A stretch of DNA of 19,851 nt from JAFGBH01 sp964430915 (GCA_964430915.1 CAYSHT010000028.1:1-19851); one strand, 5' to 3'. Positions 1 through 7,321 are shown, numbered from the stretch's first letter. Numbers and translations: made by a program. The notes: generated from the letters alone by a model not told the origin.

Positions 1-726
1 AATCAGATGCTTCCCTATAGGGCCAAGATGCAGATGATTTTTCAGGACCCTTACGCCTCATTGAATCCGAGAATGACGGTGGAGCAGACCCTGAACGAAC
101 CGGTAAAGTTTCATAATAAAAACATCTCGGAAAACGAAGTCAAGAAAAGGGTGGTCGACGTCATGCGTCAGGTGGGGGTGGACCCAAGCTGGGTTGACCG
201 TTATCCCCATGAGTTTTCCGGGGGCCAGAGACAGCGTATCAGTATTGCCCGAGCATTGATGGTTGACCCCGAATTCATTGTGGCTGATGAGCCGGTCTCC
301 GCCCTCGATGTATCAATCCAGGCCCAGATTCTGAACCTCCTTATGGATGCCCAGGAACAGCGTGGATTGACCTATATGTTTATCACTCATGATCTCTCCG
401 TTGTTCGTCACATAAGTACGAGGGTAGCGGTGATGTATCTCGGACGATTATGCGAACTGGCACAAACGGTTGAACTCTTTGAATCGCCAAGGCATCCTTA
501 TACCCAGGCCCTTTTAAGCGCCATTCCCGATATTCATAACCGAAAAGGAGACCATGTAAAATTAAAAGGTGAAGTTCCCACCCCCATCAATCTGCCACCG
601 GGCTGTGTCTTCCACAGCCGCTGCCCCTTCGCGAACGAAAGGTGCATGAGGGAAATACCCGAACTTGCCGAGGTCGAATCGGGCACATTCGTCGCGTGTC
701 ACGGGGTCGAAGAAGGGCGCCTTTAA
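1..726 (+). CDS. Oligopeptide/dipeptide ABC transporter ATPase, C-terminal part (OppF/DppF type), truncated by window start
   Basis: This is the ATP-hydrolysing subunit of a peptide/nickel-type ABC importer, acting on the inner face of the membrane. The frame is open from base 1, so the gene begins upstream and the Walker A loop is outside the window; roughly 80-90 residues are missing compared with the usual ~320-330. Visible in order are a Q-loop (QMIFQDPYASLNPR), the ABC signature FSGGQRQR, Walker B and D-loop (VADEPVSALD), the H-loop (FITHD), and the C-terminal oligo_HPY domain (HPYTQALLSAIP, then GCVFHSRCPFA with the conserved cysteines and a final CH). That tail separates OppD/OppF/DppF ATPases from other ABC ATPases. 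The last-gene position suggests OppF/DppF. The substrate cannot be told. Family assignment is firm; peptide specificity is an inference. Confidence 0.93.
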   Translation, partial: NQMLPYRAKMQMIFQDPYASLNPRMTVEQTLNEPVKFHNKNISENEVKKRVVDVMRQVGVDPSWVDRYPHEFSGGQRQRISIARALMVDPEFIVADEPVSALDVSIQAQILNLLMDAQEQRGLTYMFITHDLSVVRHISTRVAVMYLGRLCELAQTVELFESPRHPYTQALLSAIPDIHNRKGDHVKLKGEVPTPINLPPGCVFHSRCPFANERCMREIPELAEVESGTFVACHGVEEGRL

Positions 727-782
727 ATCATACAATGTTTCACTATTTCAACATGTTGCCGTTATAAGATAGGAATGCTGGA

Positions 783-1703
783 TTGGATACTACCGACCAC
801 ACAAAAACATATCTCGCCCTTATGGGAGCCGTTATTTTTTGGGGGCTTTCCTTTGTCGCGACAAAGATAGCCCTTGCAAGTATTCCCACGTTTACACTGA
901 TTTTCGCCAGATTCAGCATTTCGGCGCTTTTCTTTCTTTTGCTTATCTTGAGAAACGGTCTCCCACGGTTTTCAAAGAAAGATCATATCTTCCTGTTCCT
1001 GTTATCACTTTTTGAACCGGGTCTCTATTTTATCTTTGAGACTCTGGGACTTCAATATACGACGGCGCCGAAGGCATCCCTTATCATAGCAACGATCCCT
1101 ATCGCGGTACTCTTACTCTCGACGATCTTTCTCAAGGAAAAGTCTTCACCCGCCAGACTTTTCAGCATCGGGCTCTCGCTCGCGGGAATCTTCATACTGA
1201 TAACGGGAGAGACGGGCTTCAGCTTGTCCTTGGAGGGTTCCTTTATCGGCGATCTCCTCATCTTTGGTGCCGTTATTTCCGCCGCACTTTATATCGTATC
1301 GGCACGAAACCTCGGCCAGAAATATAGCGCTCTGGAGATCACCAGCATGCAGGTATTCTACGGCGCCCTCTTTTATACTCCCGCATTTCTCTGGGAGCTT
1401 CCGGGAATCGAATGGTCCCAGATAAGTGGAAGCTCGCTGGGAGCGGTTGTATATCTCACAATCTTTGCCACCATAGGCGCCTTTCTCTGCTACAACTTCG
1501 CCCTTACAAGGGTATCCGCCACGAGGGCATCCCTCTTTATAAATATGATCCCCGTTGTCACAGCCATAGCGGCCTGGATAATCCTGAATGAAAGGCTCAC
1601 CCTGATACAGGCCTTTGGCGGACTGCTGGTCCTCCTTTCGGTTTTCATCGCAACTCTTCCGGGCCTCAGGGCAAAAATACCGGAGAACATTCTCTCGAAA
1701 TAG
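783..1703 (+). CDS. DMT-superfamily permease with two EamA domains
   Basis: A 306-residue integral inner-membrane protein with about ten hydrophobic helices arranged as two EamA repeats (roughly residues 10-143 and 155-290). The first repeat carries the usual motif WGLSFVATKIAL near the N-terminus and an FEPGLYFIFETLGL segment. The second repeat ends with INMIPVVTAIAAWIILNE, typical of drug/metabolite transporters of this family. The start used is TTG at 783, preceded by AGGA at about 770-773; an in-frame ATG at 822 is the alternative but has no ribosome site. It lies 56 bp after the peptide ABC ATPase and may share its transcript. DMT proteins mostly export metabolites such as amino acids; the substrate is unknown here. 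Confidence 0.9.
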   Translation: MDTTDHTKTYLALMGAVIFWGLSFVATKIALASIPTFTLIFARFSISALFFLLLILRNGLPRFSKKDHIFLFLLSLFEPGLYFIFETLGLQYTTAPKASLIIATIPIAVLLLSTIFLKEKSSPARLFSIGLSLAGIFILITGETGFSLSLEGSFIGDLLIFGAVISAALYIVSARNLGQKYSALEITSMQVFYGALFYTPAFLWELPGIEWSQISGSSLGAVVYLTIFATIGAFLCYNFALTRVSATRASLFINMIPVVTAIAAWIILNERLTLIQAFGGLLVLLSVFIATLPGLRAKIPENILSK

Positions 1704-1785
1704 GAAGGGAGTTTGCCTAATACCCAAATGAGCATGAATGATGCAAAGGCTGCCGCCATTTTCAAAGGTACTCTCATTATTTGTC

Positions 1786-1813
1786 TTGACAATATAGCGG
1801 CTTAAATAGTAAT
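1786..1813 (+). promoter_or_regulatory. Candidate sigma70-type promoter of the amino-acid ABC operon
   Basis: A perfect TTGACA (1786-1791) is followed after 15-16 bp by TAGTAA/AGTAAT (around 1807-1813), in the 156-bp gap before the binding-protein gene. The spacing is slightly short and the -10 box imperfect, so this is only a candidate. A strong ribosome site AGGAGGA lies at about 1849-1855, just before the ATG at 1860. Confidence 0.4.
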
Positions 1814-1859
1814 TGTTCCCAGATTTTAAAAAAGCAATTTTAACAAACAGGAGGAAGAT

Positions 1860-2615
1860 ATGAGGGCACACAGAATCATTATCGCTTTACTGGTTATGGC
1901 AAGTTTCATCATTGCCCCTGTTACCGTCGGCTCCGTATTTGCGGCGGAAAAGGTAATAACTGTTGCGACCGACGCCACATGGCCACCGATGGAAATGGTA
2001 AATCAGGACAAGGTCATCGTCGGTTTCGACATTGATTTCCTCAATGCCGTTGCAAAAGAGGCCGGTTTCACAGTGAAATTCCAGAATACCGCCTGGGACG
2101 GAATATTTGCGGGTATTGCGGTCGGAAAGTATGACGCGATCATTTCATCTGTTACCATCACCGACGAGCGGAAAAAGACCATGGATTTTTCCAACCCCTA
2201 TATCAATGCCGGTCAGATCCTCATCGTTCCCAACTCTTCAAGTGCCGTTGTTCTCGCTGATCTGAAGGGCAAAAAGGTAGGCGCTCAGATAGGAACTACG
2301 GGTTCCTTTGAAGTGAAAAAGACAGCGGGCGTCACCTTGAAGACATATGATGAGATAGGCCTTGCCTTTGAAGACATGGCCACCGGTCGTATTGACGGGG
2401 TGGTATGCGACACACCGGTTGCGGCAGACTATGCACTGCAGAGAGACGAATACAAAAGCAGCTTTAAGATCGTCGGCAAACCTTTCACGGAAGAATACTA
2501 CGGTATTGTTGTAAAGAAGGGAAACAAGGATCTTCTCGATCTCATCAATAAGGGAATAAAGGCAGTTCAGGCAAAGGGAATTGACAAGAAATTAGAGGCG
2601 AAGTGGCTGAAGTAG
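1860..2615 (+). CDS. Polar amino-acid ABC transporter, periplasmic substrate-binding protein
   Basis: A 251-residue periplasmic binding protein of the SBP_bac_3 (type 2 periplasmic binding) family, which captures a polar or basic amino acid and delivers it to the membrane permease. A signal peptide is clear: MRAHR, a hydrophobic stretch, then VFA-AE with cleavage near residue 28 or 29. There is no lipobox cysteine, so a soluble protein is expected. Family hallmarks seen are ATDATWPPMEM (ligand pocket start), GFDIDFLNAVAKEAG, the domain crossover AIISSVTITDERKKTMDFSNPY with the ligand Arg of ITDERK, and VVCDTPVAADYAL near the hinge. The length is typical. It is first in a three-gene operon; the permease GTG start lies 13 bp inside its 3' end. 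Exact ligand (Gln, Arg, Glu or other) cannot be decided by eye. Confidence 0.93.
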   Translation: MRAHRIIIALLVMASFIIAPVTVGSVFAAEKVITVATDATWPPMEMVNQDKVIVGFDIDFLNAVAKEAGFTVKFQNTAWDGIFAGIAVGKYDAIISSVTITDERKKTMDFSNPYINAGQILIVPNSSSAVVLADLKGKKVGAQIGTTGSFEVKKTAGVTLKTYDEIGLAFEDMATGRIDGVVCDTPVAADYALQRDEYKSSFKIVGKPFTEEYYGIVVKKGNKDLLDLINKGIKAVQAKGIDKKLEAKWLK

Positions 2616-3406
2616 GAAAAACCGAAACTATAGAAAAGAAAAAACCTGTAATTGCAGTAGGTGATGGGCCGGCAATCCCCAGTAAAGAAGATGTGGGATT
2701 GTTTACGGCATGGCGGGTATCTATGACAGGTGCCCTTGCAATCATCGCCTATCTCGCCATATCGAAACCGGATCCCTATCTGGCAATTCTAAAGTTTGTG
2801 CCAGATGGGATTCTGGTTACCTTTCAGGTTACCATAGAGGCCATCCTTCTTGCCCTCCTCATCGGTCTCTTCACGGGTCTCGGAAGGATATCGAAAAACA
2901 AGATCATAAATGGAATCGCCTCGGTCTATGTGGAAGTCATCCGGGGCATTCCTCTTTTAGTTCAGCTTTTCTACATCTATTTTGCTCTGGGACGGGTGGT
3001 AAATCTCCCCGCTATGGTGAGTGCCGTCATCGCCATGTCAGTGTGTTACGGTGCATACATGGGTGAGATATTCCGGGCAGGAATCGAGTCGATCCCACAG
3101 GGCCAGATGGAAGCGGCTCGATCCCTCGGCATGAGTTATCCGCAGGCGATGATACATGTGATACTCCCGCAGGCCTTCAAAACCATTCTTCCCCCCGTAG
3201 GAAACGAGTTCGTTGCCCTTTTAAAAGATTCGTCCCTCGTTTCGATCCTTGCCGTATCGGACCTCCTGCGAAGGGGCCGGGAATTTGCTGCGCAATCGTT
3301 CACCTATTTCGAAACCTACACCATGGTTGCCCTTGTGTACCTCGTCATTACTCTCTTTCTCTCAAAACTCGTCAGCATTATGGAGGAACGGATAAGTGTC
3401 GACTGA
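2603..3406 (+). CDS. Polar amino-acid ABC transporter, permease (HisM/GlnP type)
   Basis: A 267-residue inner-membrane permease. After a charged, polar N-terminal tail of about 40 residues there are roughly six hydrophobic segments. The EAA cytoplasmic loop that contacts the ATPase is well preserved (EAARSLGMSYPQAMIHVILPQA, near residue 170), as is the YVEVIRGIPLLVQLF motif shared by HisM/GlnP proteins. The start is GTG at 2603, overlapping the stop of the binding-protein gene by 13 bp, with AGAGG just upstream, which fits translational coupling. Only one permease gene is present, so it probably works as a homodimer. The long N-terminal tail is somewhat unusual for this family. Confidence 0.93.
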   Translation: MAEVGKTETIEKKKPVIAVGDGPAIPSKEDVGLFTAWRVSMTGALAIIAYLAISKPDPYLAILKFVPDGILVTFQVTIEAILLALLIGLFTGLGRISKNKIINGIASVYVEVIRGIPLLVQLFYIYFALGRVVNLPAMVSAVIAMSVCYGAYMGEIFRAGIESIPQGQMEAARSLGMSYPQAMIHVILPQAFKTILPPVGNEFVALLKDSSLVSILAVSDLLRRGREFAAQSFTYFETYTMVALVYLVITLFLSKLVSIMEERISVD

Positions 3407-4142
3407 AAATCGCAACATCATGGTCCAGATACAAAACGTCTACAAATTCTTCGGTCAGCTGAAGGCTCTCGACAACGTTACTCTGGATATTTATGACAGC
3501 GAAAAGATGGTGATTATCGGACCAAGCGGATCGGGGAAGAGTACGCTGCTCCGTTCCATCAATAAGCTGGAGACCATCGATGCGGGACAGATTATCGTTG
3601 ATGGTTTCGATATCAGTAATCCTAAGACGGACATCAACAAGGTGCGCGAAGAGATAGGGATGGTTTTTCAGTCCTTCAATGTCTTCCCCCACAAAACGGT
3701 TATTGACAATATCAACCTGGCCCAGACCGTCGTCAGAAAGCGATCGAAAAAAGAGGCGGTGGAGATTTCACGGGAGCTTTTAAACAAGGTGGGAATACTG
3801 GAGAAGGCAAATGAGTATCCCGGCAAGCTCTCCGGCGGTCAGCAGCAGCGTGTGGCTATCGCGCGGGCCCTGGCCATGAAACCGAAACTCATGCTCTTCG
3901 ACGAACCTACATCTGCCCTCGACCCCGAAATGATAGGAGAAGTCCTCGAGGTCATGATCAACCTCGCAAAAGAGGGAATGACCATGATCGTGGTGACGCA
4001 TGAGATGGGCTTTGCCCGCGAGGTCTCCGACAGGGTATTATTCATGGATTACGGGGCAGTTGTTGAAGAGGGAACTCCCGAACACTTCTTCAAGAATCCC
4101 ACCCAAGAACGCACCAAGCTTTTCATGAGTCAGATTCTGTAA
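3396..4142 (+). CDS. Polar amino-acid ABC transporter, ATPase (GlnQ/HisP type)
   Basis: A 248-residue ABC ATPase driving the importer encoded by the two preceding genes. Motifs are complete: Walker A GPSGSGKST at residues 42-50, Q-loop GMVFQSFNVFPHKTV near 88-102, signature LSGGQQQR at 145-152, Walker B LMLFDEP at 165-171 with SALD, and the switch His in VVTHEMGFA at 202. The length and the MGFAREV/EEGTPEHFF tail are typical of the polar amino-acid group. Start is GTG at 3396, overlapping the permease stop by 11 bp, with GGAGG about 10 bases upstream. The 82-bp gap that follows, between convergent genes, shows only a weak 6-bp inverted repeat. Confidence 0.95.
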   Translation: MSTENRNIMVQIQNVYKFFGQLKALDNVTLDIYDSEKMVIIGPSGSGKSTLLRSINKLETIDAGQIIVDGFDISNPKTDINKVREEIGMVFQSFNVFPHKTVIDNINLAQTVVRKRSKKEAVEISRELLNKVGILEKANEYPGKLSGGQQQRVAIARALAMKPKLMLFDEPTSALDPEMIGEVLEVMINLAKEGMTMIVVTHEMGFAREVSDRVLFMDYGAVVEEGTPEHFFKNPTQERTKLFMSQIL

Positions 4143-4224
4143 GATTAACAAATCTCTTCAATCATTTGTATGAGAAGAGCCACAGCAGAACTCACATCCG
4201 CGTAAATTCAGTTGCTTGACGATT

Positions 4225-5004
4225 TCAGTAAATTTTCGTCATCTTTGATAACGAACCCATCACGGGCTTCAACGTCAGGTTCAACTCGCGGGCAATTGCC
4301 CAGTAAAGAATCGTATCGGCAGCAATTATTGGTCGTTTGATTTGTGATTCCATTTCTGAAATGATACCCAGAGTTCTCGTCCCGGCGCCGGTTACAACCA
4401 TTGCCTCGGCATTTGGCGAAGCTTTTGCAACCGCGAGAATTGACCTCGTCGCAAGTTCTTCTGTCATCGACCAGCCGTAGTCTTCCATTTTCGCGTCAGA
4501 CTCGGTTAGGCCCTGGTCTGAGAGCGCCGATACGTGAATTGTATCGAAACCGCACATCCTTAAAAAGGCCGCAAAACCGTCTCGCCAATCGTTTTCATAA
4601 TAGGTGCAGTTGACGGCAACCTTATGTATGCCTAGCGATCTGAGACCATCAATAATCGCGAGACCCATCATAACGCATGGGATATTCGCCGTCTTCGACA
4701 TTGATTCACTTCGCTTTCGGGCTTCCGACTCGGATTCTGCACAGGCCCATGCGAAGGGACTCCCGACCTGTGCTACCAGATCACATCCCATCGCTTTCAG
4801 GCTCCGAGCACAAAGATTCAACTCGTTCTGAGAAGATGCGACACTTTCAAGTCGATAATCGAATTCGGGTATAAGAAGCGGCGCCTGCTGTGTCTGAACA
4901 GCTTCCTCCACGACGTCAGGAAATTCCGAAGGGGCCGGATCAAACCAGGCTGGAGCGCTTATAAAACCGATGATTGGTATCTTTTTCATATTAGAAAGAC
5001 TCAT
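4225..5004 (-). CDS. Asp/Glu/hydantoin racemase superfamily protein (maleate isomerase / arylmalonate decarboxylase-like), atypical active site
   Basis: A 259-residue soluble protein whose layout matches the maleate cis-trans isomerase / arylmalonate decarboxylase branch: an N-terminal IGFISAPAWFDP strand, a loop GSPFAWACAES near 81-91, a second half opening NIPCVMMGLAIIDGLRSLGIHKVAV (about 108-132), and VVTGAGTRTLGIISEME (203-219) followed by KRPIIAADTILYWAIA. In classical members a cysteine sits in each of the two pocket loops. Here the first loop reads VGSPF and the second TGAG, with Gly206 where Cys is usual; Cys88 lies a few residues away from the first position. The reaction is therefore uncertain. 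The ATG overlaps the stop of the upstream membrane-protein gene (ATGA), so the two are translationally coupled. Family call is good; function is open. Confidence 0.72.
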   Translation of the reverse strand: MSLSNMKKIPIIGFISAPAWFDPAPSEFPDVVEEAVQTQQAPLLIPEFDYRLESVASSQNELNLCARSLKAMGCDLVAQVGSPFAWACAESESEARKRSESMSKTANIPCVMMGLAIIDGLRSLGIHKVAVNCTYYENDWRDGFAAFLRMCGFDTIHVSALSDQGLTESDAKMEDYGWSMTEELATRSILAVAKASPNAEAMVVTGAGTRTLGIISEMESQIKRPIIAADTILYWAIARELNLTLKPVMGSLSKMTKIY

Positions 5005-5624
5005 ACATTTGAGTGTTTGATATCAACACCCCATGCTTTGGCAACTTCGGGATTACGCTCAAAAAATTCTCTCCGAACCTCATTTGTAACCGTATTCAAT
5101 GGACAGGCAAAATTCATGCACTGGGAACACAGAAACAGTCTCAATGTCATGAAAAAGCTGGCGACGGTAACAAGATAAACAATGAGCAGAAACAATTGAA
5201 AGTGAAAAATCAGGAAATAGAGCGGGTATCCCCAGACAAGCGCAAAACCGATGAAAAAAACAATCTTTTCCCACAATGTCATTGGGCCGGGCCGGTATTT
5301 CCAAATTTTGGGTGAGCCGTAATTTGCCCAACATTGTAATGAACTTCCCTCCTCGGCATAATGAGGACAATGGGAACACATCACCCGGATTTCAACGAAT
5401 CCGAAATATCCGATTATCATAATAAACCACGGGATCAACCACCATCCGCTTACATGACAGATTCCAGCTCCCCCTAACAGAAAAGAAGGCGATACTATCA
5501 AAAGAAAATGTATCAAATCTCTGAGCGTAAAATGACAATGCAGGGTTTTGCTAACTCGGCAGTTATCACATGTCTCAGCTACGCAGGTTGCAATTGGTTT
5601 CTTTGGATCCAAGAACTTCATCAT
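5001..5624 (-). CDS. Membrane protein with three cysteine clusters, function unknown
   Basis: I do not recognise a named family. The 207-residue product has about four hydrophobic segments (near 37-54, 58-78, 119-140 and 143-163). It has three cysteine groups on the connecting parts: C14, C19, C22 and C30 at the N-terminus, C83, C86 and C98 in the middle (CSHCPHYAEE), and C166, C169 and C174 near the C-terminus (CSQCMNFAC). With helices in pairs, the groups could lie on the same membrane face and bind metal or an iron-sulfur centre; that is inference. Start is the first of two adjacent ATGs at 5624 with GGAGA upstream. Its stop overlaps the start of the racemase-like gene, implying joint function. 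Alternatives are a small redox membrane subunit or a metal-dependent sensor or transporter partner. Confidence 0.8.
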   Translation of the reverse strand: MMKFLDPKKPIATCVAETCDNCRVSKTLHCHFTLRDLIHFLLIVSPSFLLGGAGICHVSGWWLIPWFIMIIGYFGFVEIRVMCSHCPHYAEEGSSLQCWANYGSPKIWKYRPGPMTLWEKIVFFIGFALVWGYPLYFLIFHFQLFLLIVYLVTVASFFMTLRLFLCSQCMNFACPLNTVTNEVRREFFERNPEVAKAWGVDIKHSNV

Positions 5625-5741
5625 ATCATCTCCATTTGAGGTCAGAGGGTTAACAGCGTCATAAGCAGCTTATAAAAATCAGGGAGCACTATACAAGTTT
5701 TTCCCGCCCAAGGGTATATGCTTATCAATAGGAAATCAGAG

Positions 5742-5960
5742 CTATGTGTAACATTTTTCACGGCGTGCTACCCAATTATTTATCCCATACTTTTTTATTT
5801 TCCGTAAATTATTCTGAGGGGCGTTACCGAAAAAATGTTTTATAAAATCGAAGTTCTCATAGCTTTTGAATTCATCACATTCCCAACACCCGTCAAATCC
5901 TTTTGCACTGCCATATTCGGCAAAATCACTTGCTACGAAAGCGTGAAGCGATGCAGCGGT
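5742..5960 (-). pseudogene. Decayed C-terminal fragment of a cysteine-containing protein resembling DUF3795
   Basis: On the minus strand a 72-codon open stretch without a usable start runs from 5960 to a TAG at 5742-5744, bounded upstream by an in-frame TAA at 5961-5963. It reads like real protein: an ASDFAEYGSAKG segment, then FDGCWECDEFKSYENFDF and NNLRKIKKYGINNWV. The CxxC followed by a short aromatic stretch and an L-R-x-I-K-x-x-G-I-x-x-W ending is what I recall from the C-terminus of DUF3795 zinc-finger-like proteins, where KSYEN would normally have a cysteine in place of the tyrosine. The N-terminal part is absent. The break lies about 15 bp from the hairpin repeat at 5977, so an insertion/deletion event is plausible. 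The family call is from memory and uncertain; the coding character is clearer. Confidence 0.45.
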
Positions 5961-5976
5961 TTATGTACAGTAACAT

Positions 5977-6024
5977 GTGAAGCTCCCCGCTTACAAGGCG
6001 GGGCTTGCGGGTGCGCTCCCGGTC
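5977..6024 (+). repeat. Dispersed hairpin element, copy A (one-hairpin derivative)
   Basis: This 48-bp copy starts GTGAAGCTCCCCGC and ends GGGTGCGCTCCCGGTC. It holds one strong hairpin (CCCCGC at 5985-5990 with GCGGGG at 5998-6003) and a weaker CGGG/CCCG hairpin near the right end, followed by a T run. Compared with copies B and C, its left end belongs to their left hairpin and its right part to their right hairpin; the middle is missing. The last two bases form part of the TGA of the downstream DMT gene. The rest of the 398-bp gap (5625-6022) holds the decayed fragment, and next to 5624 only weak promoter-like AT-rich sequence. Confidence 0.8.
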
Positions 6025-6934
6025 AGGTTTTTTTCGATTCATAATTAGCAGTCAGAATGCCTGAGACAATGAGCACCATGCTGTAAAACTGTATAATACT
6101 GATATTTTCCTGCAAAAAAATGTGTGCCGCAAACCCGCTGAAAAGAGGCAGGGTATAGTAAATCATTCCCGCTTTTGAGGGGCCGACTGCCACGATTGCC
6201 TTATTCCATAAAACAAACGCCGAAAGTGAAGCAAAGATTCCTACGTAGAGAATTGAAGAAATAATCTTTGTATCAAATACTACGGGAGTAGCCGTTACAT
6301 GTTCCCAAACAAAGAATGGAAATAGAAAAATGAGCCCCATAATGAATGTACTTAATTGGAGCGCCCAAATGCTTAGCTGTTTCGGTTTCTGTTTTAATAA
6401 TATACTGTAAATAGCGAAGATTATAGCTGCTAAAAGCATCCAGACATCACCGATAGAAAATGATAGATTTAAGAGCCTGGAAAAATCTCCTTTCGTAATC
6501 AGCATGATAACGCCTATCGCAACAATTATGATGCCGATCCCCTTCTTTATCGTTATCAATTCACGAAAAAATATTCGAGATAGAATAACGATGAAGATGG
6601 GAAATGTGATGGAAATTAATGAAAGATTGATGGCGGTCGTCGAATGACCGGCAAGGTAAATGAGCGTGTTGAATATTGTAATCCCCAGTAATGATGTTAT
6701 GGAAAGGTAGGGAATATTTTTCTTAAGGATGTCCCATTCGGTGATTAGCTGTTTCAATGCAAAGGGCAAAAAAACAACGACGGCAACCACCCACCTCCAA
6801 AAGGCGAGGCTGACGGGTGGGATGCTTTCACTAAGACCACGTGCAATGATAAAATTGACTGACCAGAGAGCCGTTGCACCGATGGCAAAAAGGTACCCTG
6901 AAATTATTTGTCGATTCTGCAGACTGCTTATCAA
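6023..6934 (-). CDS. DMT-superfamily permease with two EamA domains (second copy type)
   Basis: A 303-residue integral membrane protein with about ten helices in two EamA halves. The first half opens GYLFAIGATALWSVNFIIARGL and the second FSIGDVWMLLAAIIFAIYSILLK, with a late YTLPLFSGFAAHIFLQE motif, all typical of the family. It is not close to the DMT gene at 783, and its codon use is visibly more AT-rich (many ATT, ATA and TTA codons) than the catabolic genes, hinting at separate origin. The start used is TTG at 6934 with AGGA about 11 bases upstream; this start is weakly supported. The stop codon TGA shares two bases with the hairpin repeat, so the C-terminus may have been reset by that insertion. 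Substrate unknown; export of small metabolites is usual. Confidence 0.87.
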   Translation of the reverse strand: MISSLQNRQIISGYLFAIGATALWSVNFIIARGLSESIPPVSLAFWRWVVAVVVFLPFALKQLITEWDILKKNIPYLSITSLLGITIFNTLIYLAGHSTTAINLSLISITFPIFIVILSRIFFRELITIKKGIGIIIVAIGVIMLITKGDFSRLLNLSFSIGDVWMLLAAIIFAIYSILLKQKPKQLSIWALQLSTFIMGLIFLFPFFVWEHVTATPVVFDTKIISSILYVGIFASLSAFVLWNKAIVAVGPSKAGMIYYTLPLFSGFAAHIFLQENISIIQFYSMVLIVSGILTANYESKKT

Positions 6935-7070
6935 TTCAGAAATTTCCTGATTATTTTCATGTAAAGTCTAACAACGCGCTTATTATATCTGGAAAATACG
7001 GGGACATACTAAATTTTAAATATGAGACCGCGCTTTTCCCTCTCACCAATTATTTGTTGTCTAAAAAAGA

Positions 7071-7117
7071 AATGTTCCAATGAAAAGCATCAGCAATTAA
7101 GCACTCTTAGGAACATT
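7071..7117. repeat. Inverted repeat in the DMT-VWA spacer
   Basis: AATGTTCC (7071-7078) and its exact complement GGAACATT (7110-7117) flank a 31-base AT-rich interval. The loop is long and no T run follows, so it is not a good terminator. It may be an element end or a chance palindrome. The stretch just upstream (about 6995-7017, GGGGACATACTAAATTT) looks like debris often seen beside transposon remnants, but nothing coding is visible. Confidence 0.35.
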
Positions 7118-7132
7118 TGTCAATGATTTATG

Positions 7133-7290
7133 AAAAAGGCACAGAGAGGGAAGGCACAAAGTGACAAAGGGGCAGAAAAGGAAAGGCACAAAGATACAAA
7201 GGCCCTGAGAAACAGAGACACGGAGAAGATAATAACCGGATTTCGGACCGTTGAGAAAGAGATTGCTGCTTCCCGATTTTATCGGGACTC
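7133..7290. repeat. Purine-rich imperfect repeats and a short perfect hairpin
   Basis: The unit GGCACARAG recurs at 7138, 7153 and 7185 with related ACAAAG pieces between, making a low-complexity tract. It is followed by GAGATTGCTGC, a perfect hairpin TCCCGAT-TTT-ATCGGGA (7271-7287) and CTCGCAATGACGAGAAGG. This layout resembles dispersed non-coding repeats I recall from anaerobic Proteobacteria genomes. On the minus strand the hairpin follows the VWA gene stop by about 35 bp but has no T run, so termination there is doubtful. Together with the inverted repeat at 7071, this accounts for the 387-bp gene-free gap 6935-7321. Confidence 0.45.
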
Positions 7291-7321
7291 GCAATGACGA
7301 GAAGGGGCTGATTGGCTAAAT

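Noticed and set aside
1146..1871. Long minus-strand open frame (241 codons) across the first DMT gene
   Set aside because: It is antisense to a clear EamA permease, is compositionally odd, and overlaps the start region of the binding-protein gene.
2603..3406. Frameshift or fusion between the binding protein and the permease
   Set aside because: The 13-bp overlap is normal translational coupling; both proteins are full length with complete motifs.
4143..4224. Possible bidirectional terminator between convergent genes (CTCTTC ... GAAGAG)
   Set aside because: Only a 6-bp stem with a 14-base loop and no T run on either side; too weak to call.
5835..6044. 69-aa plus-strand open frame running into hairpin copy A
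   Set aside because: It lies opposite the more protein-like minus-strand remnant, ends inside the repeat and permease gene, has no ribosome site and an unusual composition; a shadow frame.
7271..7287. TCCCGAT-TTT-ATCGGGA as intrinsic terminator of the VWA gene
   Set aside because: The stem is perfect but AT-rich at its tip and lacks a T run on the minus strand; treated as part of a dispersed repeat instead.
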